Origin: an uncultured Curtobacterium sp.
GTDB lineage: Bacteria > Actinomycetota > Actinomycetes > Actinomycetales > Microbacteriaceae
DNA length: 64,000 bases
Assembly (NCBI GenBank): GCA_913778205.1
Contig: CAJYUW010000042.1
Location: forward strand, 1-64,000
Direction: 5' to 3'
The position numbers and the translations under genes are program-made. The notes under the pieces are model-generated. The model had not been told where the DNA came from, made no database searches, and worked only from the letters and a program-made list of their open reading frames with translations. Shown piece by piece: positions 47,448 to 56,096 of this stretch (positions within the stretch are counted from its first letter, which is position 1; each line of letters begins with the position of its first letter).

Positions 47448-48065
47448 TCAGCGGGCGACGAGTCCCAGGCGCTCGACGATCTCGTCGGCCTCGTCGTCGG
47501 GCGTGCGGTCCGCACCGACGGTGATGTGGGCCTCGTCCGAATCCGGTGCCTCGAGCGTCGCGAGCTGCGAGTCGAGCAGGGACGTCGGCATGAAGTGCCC
47601 GGAACGTGCGGACATCCGGGCGGCGATGAGCGCACCGTCCCCGGCGACGTGGACGAACACGACCCCGGGCGCGCGGAGCACGTCGCGGTAGGAGCGCTTG
47701 AGCGCCGAGCAGGTGACGACGCCCGGACGGCCCGAGTCGAGGTGGTCGCGGATCCAGTCCGCCACGACGTCGAGCCACGGCCAGCGGTCCTCGTCGGTGA
47801 GCGGGGTCCCGGCCCGCATCTTGTCGACGTTCGCCCGCGGGTGCATCGCGTCCCCTTCGGCGAACTCCCACCCGAGCCGGTCCGCGACCGTCGCGGCGAC
47901 GGTGGACTTGCCGGAACCGGAGACGCCCATCACGACGAGCACCCGCGCGTCGAGCCCGTCGTCACCGCCACCGACGGGGGCACCCCCGCCCACGCGGACA
48001 CCTCCGCCCACCGGAACGCCCCCGTCCGCACGAACACCTCCGTCCGAACGGACGCCCTCGTTCAC
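47448..48065 (-). CDS. gntK: Gluconokinase
   Basis: Phosphorylates gluconate to 6-phosphogluconate. The P-loop is VVMGVSGSGKST, followed by FAEGDAMHPRANVDKMRAG and VVTCSALKRSYRDVLR, all typical of GntK. The full frame from GTG 48065, overlapping the gntP stop, adds about 35 residues of VPVGGG/VRVGGG-like repeats before the kinase core; a start near ARVLVVMGVSG would give the usual length (about 170 aa). Co-transcribed with gntP. Confidence 0.93.
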   Translation of the reverse strand: MNEGVRSDGGVRADGGVPVGGGVRVGGGAPVGGGDDGLDARVLVVMGVSGSGKSTVAATVADRLGWEFAEGDAMHPRANVDKMRAGTPLTDEDRWPWLDVVADWIRDHLDSGRPGVVTCSALKRSYRDVLRAPGVVFVHVAGDGALIAARMSARSGHFMPTSLLDSQLATLEAPDSDEAHITVGADRTPDDEADEIVERLGLVAR

Positions 48066-49591
48066 AGGAACACCCCGGCCAACAGCACGCCGCCGAGTCC
48101 GAAGACCGAGATCAGGCACTCGAGCACCGTCCAGGTCTTGAACGTCTGCCCGACGGTCGTGTTCAGGTAGCCCTTGACCAGCCAGAAGCCGGCGTCGTTC
48201 ACGTGCGACAGGAACACCGAGCCGGCCCCGATCGCGAGCACGAGCAGCGAGGTCATCGGCTGCGACAGGTCGCTCGCGATGGGTGCCATGATCCCCGCCG
48301 CGGTCACGGTGGCGACGGTCGCAGAACCCGTCGCGACCCGGACGAGCGCCGACACGACCCAGGCGACGAGCAGCACCGAGATCCCGGAGTCCTTCACGGC
48401 GTCGGCGATGACCCCGCCGATGCCGGTGTCGATGAGGACCTGCTTGAACCCGCCGCCGGCACCGACGATGAGCAGCACCCCAGCCACCGGCGGGAGGGCG
48501 CTCTCGAGCGACTTCGACACCGCGGCCCGGTCCATGCCGCCGCCGATCGCGAAGAACACCATGGCGAAGACCGCGGCGATCCCGATCGCGATCATCGGCG
48601 TCCCGAGGAAGTCGAGCACGCTCACCCACGACCCGCCGGCGTCCGGCGCGACGGCCTCGCGGATCGCCTGGGCGAGCATGAGCACGACCGGCAGCAGGAT
48701 GCCGACGAGCGCGGTGGTGAACGACGGGGTGCGCGGCTCGCTGATGACACGGGTGAAGTCGCTCTTGCCGTTCGGCAGGGACGCGGTGTCCTGCGTTGCG
48801 GGGCCGCGCCGTGCCTCCCGTCCGGCCGAGGCGGGGTCGTCGTGACCGCCGGCCGATCCGCGGGAGCCGAACATGTCGGGGGCCGGGATGTCGACCCAGC
48901 GCGCGGCGAAGCGCGCGAAGACCGGCCCGGCGAGCACGATGACCGGGATCGCGAGCACGATGCCGAAGGCGAGCGTCGTGCCGAGGTTCGCGCCGACCGT
49001 GGAGATCGCGACGAGCGGGCCGGGGTGCGGCGGGACGAAGGCGTGCATGGTCGACAGGCCGACGAGGGCGGGCACCGCGATCTTCATGATCGGGACCTCG
49101 CTGCGCTTCGCGACGAGCACGATGATCGGGATGAGGAGGACCAGGCCGACCTCGAAGAACATCGGCAGACCGATCAGTGCCCCGATGAGGGCCATCGTCC
49201 AGGGCAGCGCGGCCTTCGAGGAACGCCGGACGAGGGTGTCCACCACGCGGTCGGCCGCGCCGGAGTCGACGAGGAGCTTGCCGAACATCGACCCCAGACC
49301 GACGAGGATGCCGACGCTCGTCATCGTCGCGCCGAAGCCGTTGCCGAAGCTCGTGACCGCCTTGTCCGGGGCGAGACCCGCACCGATGCCGACGCCGAGC
49401 GCGCCGATCGTCAGCGCGATGAACGGGTGGACCTTCAGCCAGGTGATGAGCGCGATGATGACGACGATGCCGATCAGCGCGGCGATGATCAGCTGCGCGA
49501 CCGGCCCGGACGGGTCGACCGCGCCAGTTGCACCACCCTCCGCTGCGAGGACCGTCGTGTGGGCGGTGGCCGCCGTGAGCGCGTGAGGCAT
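48062..49591 (-). CDS. gntP: Gluconate permease (GntP family)
   Basis: A 509-residue proton symporter with about 12-14 helices. LPMFFEVGLVLLIPI, FVPPHPGPL and SHVNDAGFWLVKGYL are GntP hallmarks. The ATG at 49591 follows AGGAAGGGG. A hydrophilic loop in the middle (SAGREARRGPATQD) is encoded by DNA similar to the dispersed palindromic element (48801-48825), as if one had been captured in frame. Divergent from the GntR-type regulator. Confidence 0.94.
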   Translation of the reverse strand: MPHALTAATAHTTVLAAEGGATGAVDPSGPVAQLIIAALIGIVVIIALITWLKVHPFIALTIGALGVGIGAGLAPDKAVTSFGNGFGATMTSVGILVGLGSMFGKLLVDSGAADRVVDTLVRRSSKAALPWTMALIGALIGLPMFFEVGLVLLIPIIVLVAKRSEVPIMKIAVPALVGLSTMHAFVPPHPGPLVAISTVGANLGTTLAFGIVLAIPVIVLAGPVFARFAARWVDIPAPDMFGSRGSAGGHDDPASAGREARRGPATQDTASLPNGKSDFTRVISEPRTPSFTTALVGILLPVVLMLAQAIREAVAPDAGGSWVSVLDFLGTPMIAIGIAAVFAMVFFAIGGGMDRAAVSKSLESALPPVAGVLLIVGAGGGFKQVLIDTGIGGVIADAVKDSGISVLLVAWVVSALVRVATGSATVATVTAAGIMAPIASDLSQPMTSLLVLAIGAGSVFLSHVNDAGFWLVKGYLNTTVGQTFKTWTVLECLISVFGLGGVLLAGVFL

Positions 49592-49694
49592 CTGCGCCCC
49601 TTCCTGGAGTCGCGTCCGCGGGACTCCGTCGCCTTGGTGGGTCGGGCCGAGCACTCCGCTCGACCCGGGGGACGACGAACCGCCGCCCCAATAA

Positions 49695-49708
49695 TCTGAT
49701 TAATCAGA
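49695..49708. promoter_or_regulatory. Palindromic operator for the gluconate regulator
   Basis: TCTGATTAATCAGA is a perfect 14-base palindrome in an unusually AT-rich patch midway between the divergent gntP and GntR-type regulator genes. Its size and inverted symmetry fit a FadR-subfamily operator, so autoregulation and control of gntP-gntK are likely. Confidence 0.7.
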
Positions 49709-49812
49709 CTATACGATGATCCGCAGCGCGGCAGCCGCCCTCCGGCGCAGTCTGCCGCTTCGATGGACCCGGACGTCACAGCCCCGCGTGACGCGTACTG
49801 CACGGAGGAACG

Positions 49813-50520
49813 ATGGCCCCGCCCCGCGGACTGCACGCCCACGTGCTCGACACCCTTGGACAGCGGATCGTCGACGGCGCGCTCGCTCCGGGAACGGTCG
49901 TCCGGCCAGAGGACGTGGCGGACGAGTTCGCCGTGTCCCGCTCGGTCGTCCGCGAGGCGCTGCGGGTCCTCCAGTCGCTCGGGCTCGTCGAGCCCCGGCA
50001 ACGGGTCGGCACGCAGGTCCTCGGCATCGGGTCGTGGGAGTTGCTCGCACCGACGGTCATCCGGTGGCGGGGTGCCTCCCCCGCGTACTTCGTGCAGCAA
50101 CGGGAACTGCTCGAGCTCCGGCTCGGGGTCGAGCCGGTCGCCGCCTCGCTCGCGGCGGCGACCCCGCACACCGCGGCGGTCGCAGCGGTCGCCGCGGCCG
50201 CGTCGGACATGGTCGTGGCGTGCGACCGGGAGGACAGCCGGGCCTACCTCGAGGCCGACGTCCGGTTCCACCGGGCGCTCCTCGCCGCGTCCGGCAACGC
50301 CGTCTTCACGCACTTCGCCGGGACCGTCGAGGCCCTGCTGCGGACGCGGACCTCGGAGTCGCGCGACACCATCACCCGGTGGACCCGGGACGCGGCGGCG
50401 CGGCACGAGGCGGTGGCGCGGGCGGTCGGGAGCGGGGACGCTCCGGCGGCGTCGGTCGCGGCGGCGGACCTGGTGCGGGTGACGCGGGACGAGTTCATCG
50501 CGGAGGCGCCGGTGCGCTGA
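49813..50520 (+). CDS. FadR-subfamily GntR transcriptional regulator
   Basis: A 235-residue regulator: N-terminal winged helix-turn-helix (RPEDVADEFAVSRSVVREAL, about residues 30-50) and C-terminal FCD ligand domain with the metal-binding aspartate and histidines (EADVRFHRALLAASGN, RHEAVARAV). It is divergent from gntP and probably represses gntP-gntK until gluconate or a derivative binds. ATG at 49813 after CGGAGGAACG. Confidence 0.92.
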   Translation: MAPPRGLHAHVLDTLGQRIVDGALAPGTVVRPEDVADEFAVSRSVVREALRVLQSLGLVEPRQRVGTQVLGIGSWELLAPTVIRWRGASPAYFVQQRELLELRLGVEPVAASLAAATPHTAAVAAVAAAASDMVVACDREDSRAYLEADVRFHRALLAASGNAVFTHFAGTVEALLRTRTSESRDTITRWTRDAAARHEAVARAVGSGDAPAASVAAADLVRVTRDEFIAEAPVR

Positions 50521-50678
50521 GCGCGGGGCCGCGGGGCCGCGGGGCCGCGGGGCGCGCATCGGTCGCACGGTGCGCCACCGGTGAGCTGCTTCGGTCGCTC
50601 GACGTGTCGCCAGGGGCGACGCGAGGCGACCCGGTCTGCGACCGGCGCAGGTCGCGTCTGCACGTGGTGACCCGTGTC
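50521..50678. other. Non-coding start of the gap after the GntR gene
   Basis: The 434-base gap 50521-50954 holds no supported gene. This part starts with four GGGGCCGC units and has no open frame with coding bias. The rest of the gap is repeats listed separately. Confidence 0.6.
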
Positions 50679-50733
50679 GGCCGGGAGGCTCGGTGCCGGC
50701 CCGTCACGCGCCTCCAGTCCGTCGACCGCTCAC
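50679..50733 (+). repeat. Full copy of the 55-bp dispersed palindromic element
   Basis: Starts GGCCGGGAGGCTCGGTGCCG and ends GTCGACCGCTCAC. Same length and gap-free alignment to 21842 and 34600. Between the convergent GntR and GNAT genes. Confidence 0.7.
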
Positions 50734-50830
50734 GGGATCACCGCGCCGCTCCGGTCACGCGCACGTCGGTCGCACGACGTGCCGCGTGCAGTGCGCCGCG
50801 GTCGCGCGACGTGCCGCGCGCGGCGGCACC

Positions 50831-50974
50831 GGGCGACGTGTGCCGCGACCGCGCCGCATCCCCGCACCGGCCCAGCGCGTACTCAGCGTGTGGCGCGACC
50901 CCGGGCAACGTGTGCCGCGACCGCGCCGCATCCCCGCGCCGGCCCAGCGCGTGCTCAGCGTGTGGCGCGACCCC
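50831..50974 (+). repeat. 72-bp tandem duplication reaching into a gene 3' end
   Basis: Two adjacent 72-base copies (50831-50902, 50903-50974) differing at about four positions. The second copy carries the stop and last codons of the GNAT gene on the minus strand, so the gene end was duplicated outward. Confidence 0.85.
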
Positions 50975-51569
50975 GGGCGAACAGCCGGGGGCCGCGCAGG
51001 CGGAGCCGCATCGTGACCGTGCCGAGCCAGCGGTCGTACTTGAAGCCGACCTTGCCCATGCGGCCGACCTCCTCGAAGCCGAGTCGCTCGTGCAGACGGA
51101 TCGACGCCTCGGCCTGGCGGTCGGCGATGACGGCGACGACCTCGCGGACGCCGGCGGCGCGGCACTCCTCGATGAGGGCCTCCATGAGTGCGCGCCCGAG
51201 ACCCTTCCCACCCGCCGCCGCACCGAGGTAGATGGAGTCCTCGACGACGTGGTTCGAGCGGTCCCGGGGGTTCCACGGGTCGACGAGCGCGTAGCCGAGG
51301 ACCTGGCCGGAGGGATTCTCGGCGACGAGGAACGGGAGGCCCCGGCGACGGATCTCGTCGTAGCGCCGCTTCCACGCGGCGAAGGTGAACGCCGACGGGT
51401 CGAACGTCACGGAGGAGTTGCGGACGTAGTGCGTGTGGATCTCGCGGACGTCCGGGAGGTCCCTCGGCTCGGCCGCTCGGATCGTGTAGGCGAACGCGGC
51501 CTCCTGCGGTGCGGGGGCGCGCAGGTGTCGCGGCAGGACCCGTCGTCGCTGGTATTCCTCCTCGAGCAC
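50955..51569 (-). CDS. GNAT N-acetyltransferase (phosphinothricin acetyltransferase-like)
   Basis: A 204-residue acetyl-CoA-dependent transferase. IRAAEPRDLPDVREIHTHYV and SSVTFDPSAF match the start of the PAT/Bar subgroup, the acetyl-CoA loop is AAGGKGLGRALM, and RLHERLGFEEVGRMGKVGFK is the conserved C-terminal part. It may acetylate methionine sulfoximine or other amino compounds. About 25 N-terminal residues precede the domain. Its 3' end lies inside a tandem duplication. Confidence 0.85.
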   Translation of the reverse strand: MLEEEYQRRRVLPRHLRAPAPQEAAFAYTIRAAEPRDLPDVREIHTHYVRNSSVTFDPSAFTFAAWKRRYDEIRRRGLPFLVAENPSGQVLGYALVDPWNPRDRSNHVVEDSIYLGAAAGGKGLGRALMEALIEECRAAGVREVVAVIADRQAEASIRLHERLGFEEVGRMGKVGFKYDRWLGTVTMRLRLRGPRLFARGRATR

Positions 51570-51894
51570 GGGTCGAGCCTACGGGGCGGAGGGCCACCCG
51601 CGCCGGTTCCGTGCCGCTCGGCGCGGGGTGCGGGGTGCAGGCCTCGGGGTGCCGGGGTCCGAGGCGCGAGGCGCGGGGTGCGGTGCGCGGGGTGCGGTGC
51701 GCGAGGCGCGAGGCGCGGGGTGCGGTGCGGTGCGCGAGGGCGACAGATGCCTGCCGACAGCGCGCACGCATCTGTCGCCGTCGCGGCACACACGGCGTAC
51801 GGACGCACGCACCTGTCGCTCCGGCGGCACACGGCACGCGGCACGCAGCACACGGCACGCAGCACGCGGCACCGCTCCGGCGCCCCGCCGCCCG
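51570..51894. repeat. Low-complexity gap with hairpin and short direct repeats
   Basis: No gene is supported in these 325 bases upstream of the GNAT gene. The first half is GC-rich GGCGCGAGGCGCGGGGTG-like repeats. At 51739-51779 a 12-bp stem (GGCGACAGATGC and its complement) encloses 17 bases. Next come two diverged copies of a roughly 33-base unit containing CTGTCGC and GGCACAC, and then GGCACGCAGCACAC repeats. Confidence 0.6.
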
Positions 51895-52575
51895 TCAGAC
51901 CGGCAGGGACCAGTCGACCGGCTCGGCCCCCTGCGCCACGAGCATCTCGTCCACCTGCGAGAACGGACGGCTGCCGAAGAACCCGCGGCGGGCGCTCAGC
52001 GGCGACGGGTGCGCCGACGCGACGACGGGCGTGTCCCCGAGCAGCGGTCGCACGGTCGCGGCCTGGGCACCCCAGAGCACGGCGACGAGCGGTCGGCCAC
52101 GGGCGACGAGTGCACGGACGGCCTGGTCGGTGACGGCCTCCCACCCCTTGCCCCGGTGGCTCCCGGCGTCGCCGGCACGGACGGTGAGCACCCGGTTGAG
52201 CAGGAGCACGCCGCGGGACGACCACGCCCGGAGGTCACCGTGCGCCGGGGGCTCGACGCCGAGGTCGTCGCGCAGCTCCGTGTAGATGTTCGCGAGGCTG
52301 CGGGGCACCGGCCGGACCGCGGGGTCGACCGCGAAGGACAGACCGATCGGGTGACCGGGCGTCGGGTACGGGTCCTGCCCGAGCACGAGCACCCGGACGT
52401 CGTCGAACGGGTCGCGGAACGCGCGGAGCACGTCGGCGCCGGCGGGCAGGTAGGGGCGTCCGTCGGCGACCTCGGCGCGGAGCCAGGCGCCCATCCGGTG
52501 GACGTCGTCCTCGACGGGTGCGAGCGCCCGGGCCCACCCGGGATCGACGAGCTCGGCGAGGGGCTTCGGCTCCAC
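51895..52575 (-). CDS. ung: Uracil-DNA glycosylase, family 1
   Basis: Removes uracil from DNA in base-excision repair. The 226-residue protein has the water-activating motif [13 protein letters not shown], the uracil-binding NRVLTVR region and the DNA-intercalation loop [11 protein letters not shown]. Length and both motifs are standard. ATG at 52575 is 5 bases after the S51 peptidase gene stop, so they are probably co-transcribed. Confidence 0.97.
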   Translation of the reverse strand: MEPKPLAELVDPGWARALAPVEDDVHRMGAWLRAEVADGRPYLPAGADVLRAFRDPFDDVRVLVLGQDPYPTPGHPIGLSFAVDPAVRPVPRSLANIYTELRDDLGVEPPAHGDLRAWSSRGVLLLNRVLTVRAGDAGSHRGKGWEAVTDQAVRALVARGRPLVAVLWGAQAATVRPLLGDTPVVASAHPSPLSARRGFFGSRPFSQVDEMLVAQGAEPVDWSLPV

Positions 52576-52580
52576 GGGTG

Positions 52581-53300
52581 CTACGCGCCCATGGTGGCGA
52601 CCGACACGGACTCCTCGCCCGCGATCACCCGCCAGACGCTGCCGGTGCCGCGGACCTCGAGCGCTCCCTCACCGACGACGAGGGTGGTGTCCTCGTCGAT
52701 CGCGAGCCCTGCCGTGACGAACTCGGCCTCGGCGCTCGCGATGAGCCGGGCGAGCGTGCCGGCCTGCACGGCGTGGACGTCGACGGTGAGGTCGACCAGT
52801 CCGAGCCCCTCGCGGAGCTCCACCTCGTCGAGTCCCTCGGACGCCTCCTCCGGGCAGACCTCGACCCCGCCGATGCGCCAGCCGCCGACCAGGGCACGGT
52901 CCGCGGCGATCATCGCACCGGCCGAGTAGCCGAGGTAGGGCAGACCGTCGGACACCAGGAGCCGGACCTGGTCGACGACCGGGGCGATCGCGGCGAGGTA
53001 GTCCGGCGTGACGCCTCCGGCGACCACGAGCGCGTCGATGTCGCTGAGCACACCGGTGTCGAACACGGCACCGGCGGGGACCTCGGTCACGACGACCTCG
53101 GCGACACGGGGCCCGCCGAGCGTCTGCGCGATGTCGGCCGTGCTGCTGGGCGAACTGCCGTCGGCGCGGGCGACGGACAGCAGGCCGATCCGAGGCGTCG
53201 TGCGGCCGACGGCGGCGGCGCGCGCGGTGGCCTCGGCGGTGAACGGGGCGGCGACGTCGGCCGCGGCGAGGAGTCCCCCGCCCACGAGGTGGATGCTCAC
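52581..53300 (-). CDS. Peptidase S51 family protein (cyanophycinase/dipeptidase E-like)
   Basis: A 239-residue glutamine-amidotransferase-like fold hydrolase. The nucleophile elbow is [15 protein letters not shown], with [14 protein letters not shown] before it, as in S51 serine peptidases (aspartyl dipeptidase, cyanophycinase). No cyanophycin synthetase is present, so the substrate is more likely an Asp-X or isoaspartyl dipeptide. The GTG at 53300 overlaps the phosphoribosyltransferase stop (GTGA). Confidence 0.85.
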   Translation of the reverse strand: MSIHLVGGGLLAAADVAAPFTAEATARAAAVGRTTPRIGLLSVARADGSSPSSTADIAQTLGGPRVAEVVVTEVPAGAVFDTGVLSDIDALVVAGGVTPDYLAAIAPVVDQVRLLVSDGLPYLGYSAGAMIAADRALVGGWRIGGVEVCPEEASEGLDEVELREGLGLVDLTVDVHAVQAGTLARLIASAEAEFVTAGLAIDEDTTLVVGEGALEVRGTGSVWRVIAGEESVSVATMGA

Positions 53301-53830
53301 GACTCGGCCGTCACCGGGGCGAGGGCGCTCCACGGGAACGTGATCCAGCCGTCGACCCGACGCCACACGTGGTCGGGCTCGAGGACGGTGCCTGGCTTCG
53401 AGTACAGGCAGGCGCTGCGGACCTCGGCCCCGGCGCTCGCGATGATGTCGACGACGAGCCGCAGCGTCCGGCCGGAGTCGGAGACGTCGTCCACGACGAG
53501 CACCCTCTTGCCCGCGAGGCTCGGTGCGTCCAGGGCCGGTGCGAGGATGACGGGCTCCTCGAGGCGCTGCTCGACGTCGGTGTAGAACTCGACGTTGATC
53601 GAGCCGCACTCCTTCGTGCCGAGCGCGTACGCCACGGCACCGGCGACGATCAGCCCGCCACGTGCGACCGCGACGACGACCTCGGGCTCGAACCCGGACG
53701 ACAGGACGTCCTTGGCGAGCAGGCGAGCGGCGTCGCCGAACTCCAGCCAACCGAGCACCTCGGGCCCGCTCGTGACGGTCACGGTCGACGGAGCCTGGGC
53801 CACGGACTCGGGTTCGCTGCTGATCGGCAT
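53297..53830 (-). CDS. Phosphoribosyltransferase (purine/xanthine type)
   Basis: A 177-residue type I PRTase. The PRPP-binding loop is RVLVVDDVSDSGRTL, and VVVAVARGGLIVAGAVAYAL provides the pyrophosphate-contacting residues. The short size and C-terminal WITFPWSALA resemble Gpt-like and actinobacterial purine PRTases. ATG at 53830 (MPISSEPES) is chosen over an upstream ATG in repetitive sequence. Overlaps the S51 gene. Confidence 0.88.
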   Translation of the reverse strand: MPISSEPESVAQAPSTVTVTSGPEVLGWLEFGDAARLLAKDVLSSGFEPEVVVAVARGGLIVAGAVAYALGTKECGSINVEFYTDVEQRLEEPVILAPALDAPSLAGKRVLVVDDVSDSGRTLRLVVDIIASAGAEVRSACLYSKPGTVLEPDHVWRRVDGWITFPWSALAPVTAES

Positions 53831-53980
53831 CCGACCACGGTACCGGCACGGACCCCGCGCCCGCGACCCGCGAAGACCACCCGGGCGCGTGCAGACGCCC
53901 GTGCGGCAGCGCACGCGGAGCAGCGGCGGCGCGACGGCACCGGGGCACCACGGCACCACGGCAGTACCCGGGCCGGCGGG

Positions 53981-54757
53981 TCAGTCGCGCGGCGTCAGCG
54001 GCCCCCGCGCCAGCTTGTGCTGCGCCGACTGCGCGACCGGCCGCACCGTCACCAGGTCGAGGTTCACGTGCGCCGGCAGCTCGACCGCGTGCACGATCGC
54101 CTCCGCCACGTCCTCGGCGACGAGCGGCTCCGGCACGTTGTCGTACACCGCCGCCGCCTTCGCCTCGTCGCCCCGGAAGCGGGTGAGGGCGAACTCGTCG
54201 GTCTTCACCAGGCCGGGTGCGATCTCGACCACCCGGATCGGCTCGCCGTTCAGTTCGAGCCGGAGGGCTCCCACCAGCGCGTGCTCGGCGAACTTGGCGG
54301 CGTTGTACCCGCCGCCGTTCTCGTACGCCACGTGCCCGGCGGTCGAGGTCACGGTCACGACGTCGGCGTGCCCGTTCGCGCGGGCCGTCGACCGGAGCAC
54401 GGGCAGCAATGCGGCCGTCACCCGCTTCGTGCCGATGACGTTCACCTCGAACATCGTGCGCCAGTCCTCGACGTCGGACTCCTCGACCGAGGCCGAGCCG
54501 AGCGCGCCGCCGGCGTTGTTCACGAGCACGTCGACGCCGCCGGACCCCCGGACGTGGTCGGCGAGCGCCGCGACCGCGTCGGCGTCGGTGACGTCGGTGA
54601 CGAGGTACGTCGCACCGGTCTCCTCGGCGAGCGCGCGGAGCTTCTGCTCGCGTCGGGCGACGGCGAGCACGTCCCAGCCGCGGGAGCGCAGGAGCCGGAC
54701 GGTCGCGGCCCCGATGCCCGAGCTGGCTCCGGTGACGACGGCGCGACGAGATGCCAT
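53981..54757 (-). CDS. Short-chain dehydrogenase/reductase
   Basis: A 258-residue classical SDR. Cofactor motif VTGASSGIGAAT is at the N-terminus, followed by LVNNAGGALG, catalytic serine in VTSTAGHVAY and YNAAKFAEH with the Tyr-Lys pair. The arginine after the second strand (VARREQK) suggests NADP(H). It resembles the YdfG/serine 3-dehydrogenase-like subgroup; substrate unknown. ATG at 54757 with AGGAACACC upstream; divergent from the acyltransferase. Confidence 0.9.
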   Translation of the reverse strand: MASRRAVVTGASSGIGAATVRLLRSRGWDVLAVARREQKLRALAEETGATYLVTDVTDADAVAALADHVRGSGGVDVLVNNAGGALGSASVEESDVEDWRTMFEVNVIGTKRVTAALLPVLRSTARANGHADVVTVTSTAGHVAYENGGGYNAAKFAEHALVGALRLELNGEPIRVVEIAPGLVKTDEFALTRFRGDEAKAAAVYDNVPEPLVAEDVAEAIVHAVELPAHVNLDLVTVRPVAQSAQHKLARGPLTPRD

Positions 54758-54835
54758 GGGTGTTCCTCCGAACGGGTGGGTGTGTGGACCACCGTACCGA
54801 TCACGTCGCCGCCGCAGCCGGTAGCGTGTCGGGCC

Positions 54836-55909
54836 ATGACGACCGCAGCCACGACGACGCGCCCGGAGCCCGGGCGGGTGACGCAGCGGATCCCGATGTG
54901 GGACACCGCGCGGTTCCTCGCCGTGACCCTCGTGGTGATCGGTCACGCGATCCAGCGGCAGACGACGGCGAGCGAGCACGCCCTGGCGCTCTACACGTTC
55001 ATCTACGCGTTCCACATGCCCGCGTTCGGCGTGATCAGCGGGTACTTCTCGTCGGCGGACACCCCGACGGCCCAGCGCATGCAGCGGACGATCCGCGACA
55101 TCGTCGTGCCGTACGTCATCATGCAGACGATCTGGACCGTGGTGCAGGCGATCGTCGAGGGCGGCAAGGAGTTCAACCCGACGCAGCCCACGTGGACCCT
55201 GTGGTTCCTGCTCGCGCTCGGGATCTTCCGCCTGATCCTGCCGTACCTCGCGCAACTGCGGTGGCCGCTGTTCTGGGCGGTCGTGTTCAGCATCGGCGTC
55301 GGCTACTTCGACAACGTGGACTCGACCCTGTCGCTGAGCCGGGCGATCAGCCTGCTGCCGTTCTTCCTGGTCGGCTGGCAGGTGAAGCAGTGGGGGCTCT
55401 TCGACCGCTGGTACGACGCGCCCCGGCGGACGGTCGTGCGCGTGCGGGTCGTCGCGGCGGCCGTGTTCGCGGCGTGGGCGGTGTCGTGTGCGATCTGGAT
55501 CCCGCAGTTCAAGGAGTTCGACCTCCACCACTGGTTCTTCTACGACGACTCGTACTCGGGACTCGGAGAGGACGCCTGGTGGGCGGGTGCGGTCCGGCTG
55601 GGCCTGATGGTGCTCGCGGCGGTGCTGACGACGTCGTTCCTGCTGCTCGTGCCCCGTCGGACGGTCTGGATCACCCGGTTCGGGGCGGCGACGATGTACG
55701 TCTACCTGCTGCACACGTTCGTCCTCTACCCGATCCGGGAGAGCGGCGTCCTGGCCGGGGAGCACTCGGCGTGGCCCTACGTGCTCCTGATGGTCGCGGT
55801 GGCCTGCGCGGTGAGCCTGTTCCTGGCGCAACCGTTCGTGCGGCGCGGGATGCGCTGGCTGCTCGAACCGGAGGTCGACTGGCTGTTCCGGAAGGACACG
55901 GTGCGGTAG
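54836..55909 (+). CDS. Membrane acyltransferase (acyltransferase family 3)
   Basis: A 357-residue protein with about ten transmembrane helices. The family start RIPMWDTARFLAVTLVVIGH contains the conserved arginine and the catalytic histidine, followed by YAFHMPAFGVISGYF. Such proteins O-acylate cell-surface sugars or lipids; members with FHMPAF are common in actinobacterial exopolysaccharide modification. ATG at 54836. Stands alone; the short gap downstream holds a palindromic half-element. Confidence 0.88.
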   Translation: MTTAATTTRPEPGRVTQRIPMWDTARFLAVTLVVIGHAIQRQTTASEHALALYTFIYAFHMPAFGVISGYFSSADTPTAQRMQRTIRDIVVPYVIMQTIWTVVQAIVEGGKEFNPTQPTWTLWFLLALGIFRLILPYLAQLRWPLFWAVVFSIGVGYFDNVDSTLSLSRAISLLPFFLVGWQVKQWGLFDRWYDAPRRTVVRVRVVAAAVFAAWAVSCAIWIPQFKEFDLHHWFFYDDSYSGLGEDAWWAGAVRLGLMVLAAVLTTSFLLLVPRRTVWITRFGAATMYVYLLHTFVLYPIRESGVLAGEHSAWPYVLLMVAVACAVSLFLAQPFVRRGMRWLLEPEVDWLFRKDTVR

Positions 55910-55915
55910 GCACGG

Positions 55916-55958
55916 GACCGGAGGCGCGCTGCGCCGGCCGGGAGGCCCGGATCGCCTC
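55916..55958 (+). repeat. Partial copies of the 55-bp dispersed element
   Basis: GACCGGAGGCGCGC and GGCCGGGAGGCCCGG occur in tandem with a facing GCCTCC arm just after the acyltransferase stop. A further inverted half-copy (GCGCCGCCACGTGCCTCCCG) lies at 56034-56058, shortly before metY. Confidence 0.55.
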
Positions 55959-56096
55959 CGCGACGTCCGTTACGTCGCGTGGCGGTCGCGCTGGTGCGGA
56001 CCCGGCCACGTGCGTAGCGTGACGCGGGACGCAGCGCCGCCACGTGCCTCCCGGCCGTCGGCGCACCACCGACCGCCGCACCCGACAGGAGCACCG

